Origin: Desulfobacteraceae bacterium
Lineage (GTDB): Bacteria > Desulfobacterota > Desulfobacteria > Desulfobacterales > UBA2174
Assembly (NCBI GenBank): GCA_028700185.1
Contig: JAQVTF010000013.1
Coordinates: forward strand, 1-40,219
DNA length: 40,219 nt
Direction: 5' to 3'
The translations under genes and the position numbers were made by a program. The notes under the pieces are model-generated. The model did no database searches. It was given only the letters and a program-made list of their open reading frames with translations, and was not told the DNA's origin. Positions 1 to 8,162 of this stretch are shown here, one piece after another (positions within the stretch are counted from its first letter, which is position 1; each line of letters begins with the position of its first letter).

Positions 1-99
1 GGCGGTGGCGGGATGGGCCCGGCGAGACCAGGCGTAAACCGCCAGCATCAGGCAGAAGACCGCCGAAATCAACTGAAGCAAGACAATGGCCGACAGCAT
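1..99 (-). CDS. Membrane sensor protein, N-terminal fragment (possible histidine kinase 7TM region), runs off left edge
   Basis: An open minus-strand frame starts with ATG at 99 and stays open for 33 codons to the window edge. The peptide begins MLSAIVLLQLISAVFCLMLA and continues with AVYAWSRRAHPATA. That is one hydrophobic helix followed by a basic, cytoplasmic-looking turn. The helix-then-RR-x-P pattern resembles the start of the 7TM module found at the N-terminus of some sensor histidine kinases, but only the first helix is visible. A weak GTGAG ribosome-binding site lies 5 nt upstream. It follows yhhN by 28 nt on the same strand, so it may be the third gene of a pepA-yhhN operon. The membrane-protein call is fairly safe; the kinase assignment is inference. 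Confidence 0.45.
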   Translation of the reverse strand, partial: MLSAIVLLQLISAVFCLMLAVYAWSRRAHPATA

Positions 100-127
100 G
101 TTGTCTCACGTTGTAAGCAATTCAGAT

Positions 128-781
128 TTAGAGAATCCGCCCCACCGAAAAGGCCAACAAGAACTGGCCGATGTAGTAGAGGGGAAGTCCCAAGAGCCGG
201 TTGGAAAACGCGGGCGCAACGAAGCGCTGGCGCGCCACAAAGAGATCCGACAGGTAGAAACAAAGGGCGCCCAGCAGCACCATGGCGCGACCGGAGGCCG
301 CCAACCCGTCGTTGCCGGCAACGGCCAGGGCCGCGATGAGCATGGCGCTGATGGCGGCCACGTAAGCCAGCACCGGCCCGCGCATGCGCCCCAAAAAAGG
401 CTCGAGCCAACGAAAAACGAAGGCGCTGGCAATGAGCACCCCCACCGTGGCCGACCAGAACACCAGGCCCCGGGGACTGGAAATACGCACGAAAGCCAGC
501 ACGTAGGCCAGGTGCCCCACGAGAAAAGCCCCCAGGCCGAGGCGAAAGACCTTCTGTCCGGGCAGGGCGAGAAGCACGTCACCGGCCAGGCAAAACCCCA
601 GCCCCCCGACCAGAAAGGTAAAATAGACGGTCAGAGGCCGGGGCTGAACCAGGGCGGCGGCGATGAAAAGCAACGAAAGAACCGTTTTCAGCGGCAGGTA
701 GAAGGTACGCCGCTGCCGCCTCTCGAAAAACAGCACCAGGGCCAGCAACCCGATGGCCGCGATGACAAGGACGGCATTCAT
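128..781 (-). CDS. YhhN family membrane protein (lysoplasmalogenase-like)
   Basis: This 217-aa protein is almost entirely hydrophobic, with about eight predicted helices. The YhhN/TMEM86 family includes lysoplasmalogenases, which cleave the vinyl-ether bond of lysoplasmalogen; for bacterial members this activity is mostly inferred. Family-like features are the early segment FLVGGLGFCLAGDVLLALPG with its conserved acidic residue, the following FLVGHLAYVLAF, and the late YLSDLFVA and YYIGQFLLAFS segments. The start at 781 (MNAVLVIAAI) was chosen over longer in-frame starts because it begins directly with the first membrane helix and sits 4 nt after the pepA stop, which suggests translational coupling. 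Family membership is likely; the substrate is not shown by the sequence. Confidence 0.82.
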   Translation of the reverse strand: MNAVLVIAAIGLLALVLFFERRQRRTFYLPLKTVLSLLFIAAALVQPRPLTVYFTFLVGGLGFCLAGDVLLALPGQKVFRLGLGAFLVGHLAYVLAFVRISSPRGLVFWSATVGVLIASAFVFRWLEPFLGRMRGPVLAYVAAISAMLIAALAVAGNDGLAASGRAMVLLGALCFYLSDLFVARQRFVAPAFSNRLLGLPLYYIGQFLLAFSVGRIL

Positions 782-785
782 CCGG

Positions 786-2255
786 TCAGATCCGATCAAG
801 CAGATCCAGGAGCAACCGAACCCCGAAACCGGTGCCACCGGCCGGGGCGTAATCGGAAGCTTTCTTTGAATAGGCCGGGCCGGCGATGTCCAGGTGGGCC
901 CAGCGGGTCGTTTCCACGAAGGCCGACAGGAAAAGCGCCGCGGTGATGGCCCCGCCCCATCGGGTGGCCCCCAGATTGGAAATGTCGGCAAACTCGCTCT
1001 TGATCTGTTCCTTGTAGTCTTTGGGAAGCGGCAGGCGCCAGCAGCGCTCCCCGGTGCGGGCCGCAGCGGTCAAAATCGCCTCGGCCAGGGCATCGTCGGC
1101 GCTGAAGAGACCGGCGATTTTTTCCCCCAGGGCCACCACGCAAGCCCCGGTGAGGGTGGCCAGGTCCAGGATGGCGTCCGGCTTGTACTGCTGGACGGCC
1201 CAGGCCAGGGCGTCGATGAGAATCAGCCGCCCTTCGGCGTCGGTGTTGCCGATTTCCACCGTTTTGCCGGCAAAGCTCTTGACGATGTCCCCCGGCCGGG
1301 TGGCCCGCCCCGAGGGCATGTTTTCCACCAATGGCAAGACCCCTACGACATGCACCGGAGGATTGAGGCGAGCGATGGAAATCAGGGTGGCGGCCACCAC
1401 GGCGGCCCCGGCCATGTCCATCTTCATCTCCTCGATCTGGCTGCCCGCCGGCTTGAGATTGATCCCCCCGGAATCGAAGGTGACCCCTTTTCCCACCAGC
1501 ACCACCGTCTTCTTGGCCCCCTTCGGCTTGTGTTCCAGCACCGTCATCACCGGGGGGTGGTCACTGCCGGCGGCGACGGCCAGCAGGGCACCGAAACCTT
1601 TGCGACGCAATGCTTTTTCGTCCAGCACCGTGGCTTTCAAACCGGCCTCTTTGGCTGCCGCCACCACCTCGGCGGCAAAAGCCTCGGGGACCTTGTCGTT
1701 GGACGGGGTACTGACCCATTCCCGTGCCATGCGGGTGCCGGCGCAGGTGGTCTCTATCCGTTCCACCAGGGCGAGGTGGGCCTTGACGGCGCCACCTCCG
1801 GTGAGCAAGCAGATTTTTTCCAAAGGTTGGCGCTTTTTTTCCGCCTTGTACCGATCGAAGACATGGTTTCCCAGGCAGGCGCCCTCGGCGATGGCAGCGA
1901 TGAGATCGGCCTCTTCCATGCCGGTGGCTTCAGGCGACGGGACGGCCAGGTGCATCTCCTTGAGCCGGCGTGCCATGCCCTCGCCCACCGCCCCACCGGC
2001 AAATCTGCGCCAGGCGTCGGCATCCAGATCACCCGCCTTGCCCAAGCCGACAAAAACGGCACAGCGGATCCGGCTTCCCTCGGGTTGCCCCCATGTCATG
2101 CGTTCACCGGCTTCGCCGTTAAAGGCGTGCGCCTGGCGCACCGCCTGAACCAACTCCGCCACGGGGCCTTGGTGAAGCGGCTTATCTTCGCAAACGGGGA
2201 TGGCCAGGGTATCGATACTGGACTTGCCGAAATCGGCGGCACTGAGCGTAATCAT
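786..2255 (-). CDS. pepA: Leucyl aminopeptidase (M17 family, cytosol aminopeptidase)
   Basis: This is a 490-aa dimetal aminopeptidase that removes N-terminal residues from peptides in the cytoplasm; the family forms hexamers. The C-terminal catalytic domain carries the M17 pattern: VGKGVTFDSGG (K256 and D261, metal/catalytic), DMAGAA near 280, and the signature NTDAEGRL at 337-344, which holds the metal-binding Asp and Glu and the catalytic Arg. The start at 2255 (MITLSAADFG) has a full AAGGAGG ribosome-binding site 5 nt upstream; a longer frame to 2321 lacks one and adds non-family residues. yhhN follows 4 nt after the stop. Length and motifs are normal for PepA. Some PepA proteins also bind DNA in plasmid resolution or carAB control, which cannot be judged here. 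Confidence 0.96.
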   Translation of the reverse strand: MITLSAADFGKSSIDTLAIPVCEDKPLHQGPVAELVQAVRQAHAFNGEAGERMTWGQPEGSRIRCAVFVGLGKAGDLDADAWRRFAGGAVGEGMARRLKEMHLAVPSPEATGMEEADLIAAIAEGACLGNHVFDRYKAEKKRQPLEKICLLTGGGAVKAHLALVERIETTCAGTRMAREWVSTPSNDKVPEAFAAEVVAAAKEAGLKATVLDEKALRRKGFGALLAVAAGSDHPPVMTVLEHKPKGAKKTVVLVGKGVTFDSGGINLKPAGSQIEEMKMDMAGAAVVAATLISIARLNPPVHVVGVLPLVENMPSGRATRPGDIVKSFAGKTVEIGNTDAEGRLILIDALAWAVQQYKPDAILDLATLTGACVVALGEKIAGLFSADDALAEAILTAAARTGERCWRLPLPKDYKEQIKSEFADISNLGATRWGGAITAALFLSAFVETTRWAHLDIAGPAYSKKASDYAPAGGTGFGVRLLLDLLDRI

Positions 2256-2336
2256 GAAAGCCTCCTTGGGATCAGAGCGTTGGAGCGAAACCTTCAGGAT
2301 GGCGGACAATGGCACTTGCACGATTTCCCGAAGGCG

Positions 2337-2357
2337 AGGTCGAACAGAGTTCGACCT
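2337..2357. promoter_or_regulatory. Short inverted repeat between divergent pepA and DHH gene
   Basis: AGGTCGAA (2337-2344) and TTCGACCT (2350-2357) form a perfect 8-bp inverted repeat around a 5-nt spacer. It lies in the roughly 275-bp non-coding stretch between the divergently transcribed pepA and DHH phosphoesterase genes. It has no T-tract, so an operator or RNA hairpin in the pepA leader is more likely than a terminator. I see nothing else convincing between 2256 and 2531. Confidence 0.3.
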
Positions 2358-2531
2358 GTCACCATAGAGGAGGGGAGAATCGCTGTCAAACCACTTCCGT
2401 TGCGCGCCGCCCCGGGATCATCTTCCACGGTTGAGCACGGGGCTGCCCTGTTCCGGACAATTGCGGTTCTTTTTCCCCCAGAGGCAACCGGCGCTTGAAA
2501 ATCCATCGGATTCCGGCTATTGAAAGAAGCA

Positions 2532-3425
2532 ATGCGAATCGTTACCCGACCGGATTTCGACGGTGTCGTCTGTGCCGTACTGCTTCAGGCCGCTGAACCC
2601 ATCGACGCGCCGACCTGCTGGATTGAACCGAGCGCCATCCAAAAAGGAACGGCCCCGATCCGGATCGGTGACATCTTGGCCAACCTGCCCTACGACCCCC
2701 GTTGTAGCATCTGGTTCGACCACCATGTCTCCAATCGAATCGAGGTTCCTTTCAAAGGAGATTGGCGCGTCGCTCCCTCCGCCGCCGGGGTCATCCACGA
2801 TTTTTACCAGGATCGCTTCACCACGGATTTCAGCGTTCTGGTCCAACAAGCCGACAAGATCGATGCCGCCGACCTGACCCGGGAGGAGGTTCTTTTCCCG
2901 GAACGGCATCCTTTCCTCTTGCTGTCGATGACCATCAACGGCCGCCGCTCGGATGCCGCCTACTGGAACCATCTGGTGACGCTGCTGGGGCGTCATCCCG
3001 GAGAGGCGCCCACCGATGACTTGCAGGTGGCCCCCCGCTGCCGCCAGGTGGTGAAAGACAACGCGGCCTACCGGCAGTTTCTCCTGGATCACACCGAGTT
3101 GCGGGGTCACGTGGCCATTACCGATTTGCGCCCCTACGAAGACACCCCGGATGGAAACCGGTTCCTGTGCTACGCCCTGTTTCCCCAGTGCATCGTTCAG
3201 GTGCGGATCCGCCGGGATCCGGTGGACGGGCGCCGGGTCTCCCTCAGCGTTGGACACAGCATTTTCAACCGCGCCTGCCGCGTCAATGTCGGACTGATGC
3301 TGGCAACCTTTGGCGGTGGGGGGCACCGGGGTGCGGGCGGCTGCTCGCTGAAAGCCAGCGAAGCGGATGCCCACCTTGAGCGCATCCTTGCCATCTTGAT
3401 GGAAAACAAATCCAACGAACCGTGA
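2532..3425 (+). CDS. DHH/DHHA1 family phosphoesterase
   Basis: This 297-aa cytoplasmic metal-dependent phosphoesterase contains the N-terminal DHH motif set: TRPDFDG near the start (D8, D10) and FDHH at 62-65. It ends with a DHHA1-type glycine-rich substrate loop, GGGGHRGAGG, around residues 258-268. The family includes nanoRNases/pAp phosphatases, exopolyphosphatases and cyclic-dinucleotide phosphodiesterases; the sequence does not decide between these. I chose ATG 2532 because the protein then opens directly on the first beta strand (MRIVTRPDFDG); an in-frame TTG at 2520 would add four residues. The EI24-like gene follows after 56 nt on the same strand. Confidence 0.85.
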   Translation: MRIVTRPDFDGVVCAVLLQAAEPIDAPTCWIEPSAIQKGTAPIRIGDILANLPYDPRCSIWFDHHVSNRIEVPFKGDWRVAPSAAGVIHDFYQDRFTTDFSVLVQQADKIDAADLTREEVLFPERHPFLLLSMTINGRRSDAAYWNHLVTLLGRHPGEAPTDDLQVAPRCRQVVKDNAAYRQFLLDHTELRGHVAITDLRPYEDTPDGNRFLCYALFPQCIVQVRIRRDPVDGRRVSLSVGHSIFNRACRVNVGLMLATFGGGGHRGAGGCSLKASEADAHLERILAILMENKSNEP

Positions 3426-3481
3426 TCGGGACCGCCTGACGCGCCCTTGTCTCACCGGCATCAAAAGAGGAACTCGACCCC

Positions 3482-4207
3482 ATGGGATTGATCCGGGGAT
3501 TCAAATACAACCTGGCCGGGTTGCGCCTCGGTCTCACCACCCCGAAGCTGCTGATGATGGGTCTGGTGCGGCTTGGGGCCATGGTGGCCGTCACCATCAT
3601 CGGTATGGTGTTGGCCCTGACCTACCACGACGCCTTGATGAGCGCGCTCTGGCAACGCCCCGAAAGCCTCTGGTGGATCTGGTTGTGGTATCTGGCCTCT
3701 TGGCTGTTGGCCGTGGTGTTGGTGGGGATGTCGGTGATCGTGGGCTATCTGGTGGCCCAGGTCCTGTTTTCCGTCTTGATCATGGACCTGATGAGCCGCC
3801 ACACCGAACAGATCGCCACCGGGCGCGAAGTGCCCCCGCCTCCCATGGGCAAGCTGCGCTGGCTGGTTTTCCTCGTGGGCCAGGAAGTGCCTCGGGCCAT
3901 CTTGCCCATCCTCATCGGCCTGGTGCTGATGGCGGTGGGCTGGCTGACGCCACTGGGACCGATCCTGGCCGTCGCTTCTTCCCTGGCGGCGGCCGTATTC
4001 ATGGCCTGGGACAGCACCGATCTGGTGCCCGCCCGGCGCCTGGAGCCGTTTCGCCGGCGCTGGGGCCGTCTGACGGGCAACATCGGTTTTCATCTGGGAT
4101 TCGGCATCTGGTTTCTGATTCCCGTTCTCAACCTCCTCTTCCTGTCTTTCGCGCCGGTGGGCGGCACCCTGTTTGCCATCGAGAGCGCCGGTGAAAAAGG
4201 AGAATGA
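3482..4207 (+). CDS. EI24 domain (CysZ-like) integral membrane protein
   Basis: This 241-aa protein has the EI24/CysZ layout. It opens with MGLIRGFKYNLAGLRLG, a short amphipathic start typical of the family, followed by about four to six long hydrophobic helices (around residues 25-48, 65-100, 125-170 and 205-230). Between them lies a hydrophilic loop with TGREVPPPPMGKLRW. CysZ of enterobacteria imports sulfate; other EI24 proteins have no assigned role. In a sulfate-respiring organism an anion-transport role is attractive, but nothing in the sequence proves it. The stop at 4205-4207 is one base before the GTG of the next gene, and the ribosome-binding site of that gene lies inside this reading frame, so the two are translationally linked. 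Confidence 0.75.
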   Translation: MGLIRGFKYNLAGLRLGLTTPKLLMMGLVRLGAMVAVTIIGMVLALTYHDALMSALWQRPESLWWIWLWYLASWLLAVVLVGMSVIVGYLVAQVLFSVLIMDLMSRHTEQIATGREVPPPPMGKLRWLVFLVGQEVPRAILPILIGLVLMAVGWLTPLGPILAVASSLAAAVFMAWDSTDLVPARRLEPFRRRWGRLTGNIGFHLGFGIWFLIPVLNLLFLSFAPVGGTLFAIESAGEKGE

Positions 4208-4208
4208 A

Positions 4209-4730
4209 GTGATCCTTCCGTTCAACGGCAAAACCCCCACCATCGGCGCCGGGGTCTTCATCGCCCCTACGGCGGTCATCATCGGCGACGTGACCATCGG
4301 CGACGGCAGCAGCATCTGGTACGGCACCGTGCTGCGCGGCGACATGGCGCCAATCCGCATCGGAGCACAGACCAACCTCCAGGACCTGACCATGGTGCAC
4401 ACGGATTACGGGCATCCGGCCATCGTGGGGGACCGGGTCAGCGTCGGTCATCGGGCCGTGGTTCATGGTTGCCGGGTGGAAGACGAAGCTTTGGTGGGAA
4501 TTGGAGCCGTGGTCCTCAACGGGGCAGTGGTGGGACGGGGATCGGTGGTGGCGGCCGGATCGGTGGTACGCGAAGGGCAGGAGATACCGCCCGGCGTGCT
4601 GGTCGCCGGAATCCCGGCGGTGATCAAACGGAAAATCGAGGCAGAAGCGGCCGAACTGTTTCGTTTACCCTATCAACACTACATCGCCCTGGCCAACGCC
4701 CACCGGGACCTGTTCCCATCCGAAAAATGA
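4209..4730 (+). CDS. Gamma carbonic anhydrase family protein (left-handed beta-helix hexapeptide repeats)
   Basis: This 173-aa protein consists of hexapeptide repeats (TAVIIGDVTIGDGSSIWYG and similar) that fold as a trimeric left-handed beta helix. Three histidines occupy the zinc/iron ligand positions of Cam-type enzymes: H64 (MVHTD), H81 and H86 (GHRAVVHGC). The expected reaction is CO2 hydration, though many family members have weak or no activity. I chose the GTG start at 4209 because AAGGAG (4197-4202) lies 6 nt upstream and the resulting length matches the family. An ATG at 4173 would overlap the preceding gene and add a non-family tail. The second half of the EI24-carbonic anhydrase pair. 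Confidence 0.9.
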   Translation: MILPFNGKTPTIGAGVFIAPTAVIIGDVTIGDGSSIWYGTVLRGDMAPIRIGAQTNLQDLTMVHTDYGHPAIVGDRVSVGHRAVVHGCRVEDEALVGIGAVVLNGAVVGRGSVVAAGSVVREGQEIPPGVLVAGIPAVIKRKIEAEAAELFRLPYQHYIALANAHRDLFPSEK

Positions 4731-4796
4731 CGGAACCGTCTGTGGGCGGACTGTCTTCCGGGTCTCCTTCCCGGCAAGCCCGTAGAAATCGCGGAC

Positions 4797-5999
4797 TTAA
4801 AATTCGATCTTCAGGCGCAGGGTAATATCGCTGAGCCGATCCGCGGCGGGATCTTCGCTTCCTCCCTCGTAAAGACTGCTCCGCCAGGCGGACACGGAAA
4901 GGCTGGTCGCCGGGGTGAAGCGGTAGCCGAAATCCAGACCCAGATCGAGACTGCGCCATTCGTCCAACACTCCGGCCGACGGCGTGTAAAAATCGTGGAA
5001 ATGGGTACTCTGGGCGGCCAGGGAGAGGGACCAAGGAGAGGCCTGGTCGCCGATAAGGGTCTTGAGCCCATAGTAGCCCAGGTCCCCTTCTCCGCCGCTG
5101 AAAGCATCAGAGACGTCCATCTGCCCCATCCAGGGGGTGAAACACAGCCAGGCTGATGGCCGGATATCCACAAGAGCCCGCCATCCCTGATAGGATTCGT
5201 TGGTCAGCCCCGCCCACTGCGCGCCGGTGGAAGCTCCGGCCACCTCGACGGCATCCTTGAAAGCTCGATTGCCGTAAACCCCCTCAATCCCGAAGCTGAG
5301 GTGTTCATCCATCACGTCCTGGCGATAGCCCAGGGCCACCACTTCGGCGGGAAACTCCTGCCCGGCCCCCTCGCCGGACAGTTCTTCAACGGGACTGGCG
5401 GCGGCCAGGGTGGTCAACTGGGCATCATCGAGCACCGTAACCCGCTTGGAAGCCAGCAGCCGCCGCCGCCAATAGCTGTTTCTCAGGCTGGAAACGATCA
5501 CCCCCTTGCTGCGCGAGGCATGGATGAACTTGTCTTCTCCCAAAGAAATCCCCACATGATTGATATAGCCGTTTTGGCTCCCGAAAAAAAGCAGATCGCT
5601 GGGTCGCAACGCACCGGGATTTGGCGGCAGATCCTCGAGAAAATCCAGTCGGCTGATGGCGCGGGAATTGTGGGGCAACTCGATACCGAAAGCTTCGGCA
5701 AAGAGACGCTTGGCGAAGCCGGAGCAGTCGATTCCGTTCTGGGAAACGCCACCGAAGCGATAAGGGACGCCGAGAAACCGCTCCAGCTCGTCTTTGAAGG
5801 CCACGAACTGGGGGATGTCCTTCTGAAAAGCGGTGAGGTGCCCGGTACGCTGGTCGACGCCGGTCCGTGTCTTTTTCGCCTTGGCGGCCTGGCAGGGGAC
5901 CGCGGCAAAGATGACGACGCCGGCGAGCAGGACCATCGCCCGGCACCACCGGCGGCAAAGCGGCCCCGTGGCCGCACTCGCATGTTCAGGCACTGTCAC
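4797..5999 (-). CDS. Secreted NlpC/P60 (C40) peptidase with C-terminal beta-barrel-like domain
   Basis: This 400-aa protein has three parts. Residues 1-38 are a long signal peptide (basic RRWCR, hydrophobic VLLAGVVIFAAV, then CQA-AKA). The NlpC/P60 domain at about 62-190 has catalytic C92 in DCSGFAKRLF, H148 in NHVGISLG and H160 in FIHAS; it would cleave peptidoglycan stem peptides in the periplasm. From about residue 230 to the end come alternating, aromatic-rich strands closing with LSDITLRLKIEF, whose terminal Phe is the usual outer-membrane barrel signature. The GTG start at 5999 has a GAGGA site 8 nt upstream. The gene stands alone, convergent with the carbonic anhydrase gene. Peptidase function is well supported; outer-membrane insertion of the tail is inference. 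Confidence 0.87.
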   Translation of the reverse strand: MTVPEHASAATGPLCRRWCRAMVLLAGVVIFAAVPCQAAKAKKTRTGVDQRTGHLTAFQKDIPQFVAFKDELERFLGVPYRFGGVSQNGIDCSGFAKRLFAEAFGIELPHNSRAISRLDFLEDLPPNPGALRPSDLLFFGSQNGYINHVGISLGEDKFIHASRSKGVIVSSLRNSYWRRRLLASKRVTVLDDAQLTTLAAASPVEELSGEGAGQEFPAEVVALGYRQDVMDEHLSFGIEGVYGNRAFKDAVEVAGASTGAQWAGLTNESYQGWRALVDIRPSAWLCFTPWMGQMDVSDAFSGGEGDLGYYGLKTLIGDQASPWSLSLAAQSTHFHDFYTPSAGVLDEWRSLDLGLDFGYRFTPATSLSVSAWRSSLYEGGSEDPAADRLSDITLRLKIEF

Positions 6000-6124
6000 C
6001 CGTCGTTTCCTCGCTTTCAGGGCCCCGGAGGGCGGACACCATTTCTCTCCAGGACGGAAACTTGCGAAAAAAAGAGAGCTTTTCGCAAATAGCGAAACAA
6101 GCCGGTCCTGTCAACAAAACAAGG

Positions 6125-6156
6125 AAAAGGGGCATCCCGCAATGGAAGCCCCTTTT
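6125..6156 (-). terminator. Intrinsic terminator of the dsr operon
   Basis: AAAAGGGGC (6125-6133) pairs perfectly with GCCCCTTTT (6148-6156) around a 14-nt loop. Read on the minus strand, the right arm ends in a T-run and continues CCTTGTTTTG. It lies about 20 nt past the dsrP stop and ends the dsr transcript. In the plus direction it also ends in TTTTCTTC and could work both ways, but there is no plus-strand gene ahead of it. Confidence 0.85.
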
Positions 6157-6175
6157 CTTCAATTCAAGCCGAAAA

Positions 6176-7360
6176 TCACTCTTCGACGACCCGGGTGCGC
6201 AGCACGCCGGCATTCTCCTCTTTCACCGAAACGGCGATTTTGTAGAGAATCGTCAACACGATGAACCCCACGGCCCAGACGCCTAAAGTGATCATCACCT
6301 CGGCGCCGGTGGGCATATACTCGTTGACCTCATGCAACGGGTTGGGCACGAAACCGCCGGAAATCAACCCGAGCCCCTTGTCGATCCAGGCCCCGATGAA
6401 AACCATGACACAGGAGACGGCCAGGACCCCCTCGTGGCGGCGGGTGGCCGGGATCACCAGCAGGATGATCGCCCCGAACATCAACCCCATGGACGTCCAC
6501 ATATAGGGGACCAGAACCCCTTTTCCGTGCAGCCCGAAGAAAAGGTACTTCAAATGATCGGTGTGCTCCGGGATCTGACTGTAGCCCGCCACGAAGACTT
6601 CACAGAGAAAGAAGAAGACATTGGCGATGATGGCATAGGTGACGATCTTGGCCAGGCTCTGGATCTGCTCCCGTCCCGGATCGAACTGGGTGAAACGGCG
6701 CACGATGAGGCAGAGCAGGATCAGCAGGGCCGGCCCGGCGGCGAAGGCCGAGGCGAGAAAGCGGGGCGCCAGGATCGCCGTGAGCCAGAAGCCGCGGCCC
6801 GGCAAACCGCAGTAAAGGTAGGCCGTGACCGTGTGAATGGAGATGGCCCAGGGAATCGATAGGTAGATCAGCGGCTTTAGCCACGACTGGTAGTGGGTGC
6901 CGTTGCGTTCAGCCTCCAGCACGTTCCAGCCCACCACGATGTTGAGGAACAGGTAGCCGTTGAGCACGATCATGTCGTAGAACAGCATCGAGTTGGGCGT
7001 GGGGTAGAAGATCACGTTGAGCATGCGCATCGGCTGCCCCAGGTCGACCATGATGAAGAGCAGGCACATCACCAGGGCTGCCACGGCGAGAAACTCCCCC
7101 ATGATCGTGATACGGCCGAAGGCCTTGTAGTCGTGCAGGTAGTACGGCAACACCACCATCACGCCACCGGCCGCCACCCCGACAAGAAAGGTGAACTGGG
7201 CGATGTAAAATCCCCAGGACACATCCCGGCTCAGCCCGGTGATCCCCAGGCCGAACTGAAGCTGATAGAGATAAGTGAGAAAGGCCACCCCGGCGATGCC
7301 GCCCAGCACCACCAGCAGCCCCCAGTATTTCTTGGTTCCTTTAAGCGCAAGTTCGAGCAT
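6176..7360 (-). CDS. dsrP: DsrP, NrfD-family membrane subunit of the DsrMKJOP complex
   Basis: This 394-aa integral membrane protein of the NrfD/PsrC family has about ten transmembrane helices. Family-like segments include WGFYIAQFTFLVGVAAGGV near the N-terminus, FIMVDLGQPMRM, and the late GAWIDKGLGLISGGFVPNPL. DsrP exchanges electrons with menaquinol on the periplasmic side and pairs with the ferredoxin DsrO. It is the last gene of the operon, 7 nt after dsrO, and is followed by an intrinsic terminator. Its length is normal for DsrP. HmcC, QrcD and other NrfD proteins are similar, but the gene order M-K-J-O-P settles the identity. Confidence 0.95.
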   Translation of the reverse strand: MLELALKGTKKYWGLLVVLGGIAGVAFLTYLYQLQFGLGITGLSRDVSWGFYIAQFTFLVGVAAGGVMVVLPYYLHDYKAFGRITIMGEFLAVAALVMCLLFIMVDLGQPMRMLNVIFYPTPNSMLFYDMIVLNGYLFLNIVVGWNVLEAERNGTHYQSWLKPLIYLSIPWAISIHTVTAYLYCGLPGRGFWLTAILAPRFLASAFAAGPALLILLCLIVRRFTQFDPGREQIQSLAKIVTYAIIANVFFFLCEVFVAGYSQIPEHTDHLKYLFFGLHGKGVLVPYMWTSMGLMFGAIILLVIPATRRHEGVLAVSCVMVFIGAWIDKGLGLISGGFVPNPLHEVNEYMPTGAEVMITLGVWAVGFIVLTILYKIAVSVKEENAGVLRTRVVEE

Positions 7361-7367
7361 GACGACC

Positions 7368-8162
7368 TCACACGATGTAGTAAACCGAGGGACCGGTCCC
7401 CAGGTTGGTTTTTCGCCGGATGGCGTAATTTTCCTTGAGCAGCTGGCTCACCTCGGAATCCGGATCGTTGAGGTCGCCAAAGGTCAGGATCCCCTCGGAA
7501 ACCTCCACGCATGCCGGCAATTTACCCACGGCCAAACGCTCCACGCAAAAATTGCACTTTTCCACCACGCCCTTCATGCGAGTGGGGTAAGCCTTGTTGG
7601 TCTCGGCGATGAAGGGCCGCGGGTCACGGAAGTTGAAACTTCGCGAGCCGTAGGGGCAAGCCGCCATGCAGAAACGGCAACCGATGCAGCGGTGAAAGTC
7701 CATCATCACGATCCCGTCGGACTCCCGCTTGAAGGTCGCCTTGGTGGGACAGGCCCGCACGCAAGGCGGGTTTTCGCAGTGATTGCACATCACCGGCAAC
7801 AGGGTGTGTTCCAGATGCTCGCTGATCCGATCGGTGGACTGGGAGGGAAAGGCGTTGTGAAAGTGTGTCTCCCAGATCCACTTGATCTGGTGGCGCGCTT
7901 CCTCCAGCATCGGAACGTTGTGTTCCTTGTGGCAGGCCTCGACCATTCGTTCGATCTGCTCGGCCGATTCGATCTTGCGCGTGTCCACCACCATCCCCCA
8001 ACGGGTGGCTTTCAGCGCCTCGGGATGATGGGCCACCTGCGCCTCGGGCGCGGCTTGGTGGCCGGTCGCGGCGGCCACCGCTTCGATCACCGGCCCCGTA
8101 CCGAGCCCGATCGCCGCCGAGACCCCCGCGATCTTCAAAAATTCTCTTCGGCTGCGTTCCAT
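7368..8162 (-). CDS. dsrO: DsrO, Tat-exported 4Fe-4S ferredoxin subunit of DsrMKJOP
   Basis: This 264-aa periplasmic ferredoxin of the PsrB/NrfC/HybA type has a twin-arginine signal (SRREFLK at 4-10, then a hydrophobic stretch ending near residue 33). Two complete cysteine motifs are present: C126/C129/C134/C138 and C159/C162/C165/C169. The first motif keeps only its last cysteine (C77 in EACHKEHNV), and the last keeps C203, C206 and C218 but has Ser where the fourth Cys is expected (PACVEVS). In this swapped-ligand fold these are the four ligands of one cluster, so three clusters are predicted. The protein relays electrons between DsrP and the cytochrome DsrJ. The stop of dsrJ abuts its start, and GGAGG lies 7 nt before the ATG. 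Confidence 0.95.
   Translation of the reverse strand: MERSRREFLKIAGVSAAIGLGTGPVIEAVAAATGHQAAPEAQVAHHPEALKATRWGMVVDTRKIESAEQIERMVEACHKEHNVPMLEEARHQIKWIWETHFHNAFPSQSTDRISEHLEHTLLPVMCNHCENPPCVRACPTKATFKRESDGIVMMDFHRCIGCRFCMAACPYGSRSFNFRDPRPFIAETNKAYPTRMKGVVEKCNFCVERLAVGKLPACVEVSEGILTFGDLNDPDSEVSQLLKENYAIRRKTNLGTGPSVYYIV

Noticed and set aside
142-151. Til[11 protein letters not shown] compared with GHxxDDxxET, considered as a damaged active site (protein residues 142-151)
   Set aside because: The first Asp and the final Thr vary among functional TilS proteins, and the second Asp and the Glu are present, so no defect is claimed.
2311-2321. TGGCACTTGCA as a sigma-54 promoter
   Set aside because: The GG and GC boxes are directly adjacent without the required 5-nt spacer. 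TTGGCAC at about 13889 was rejected too because nothing like TTGC follows at the right distance.
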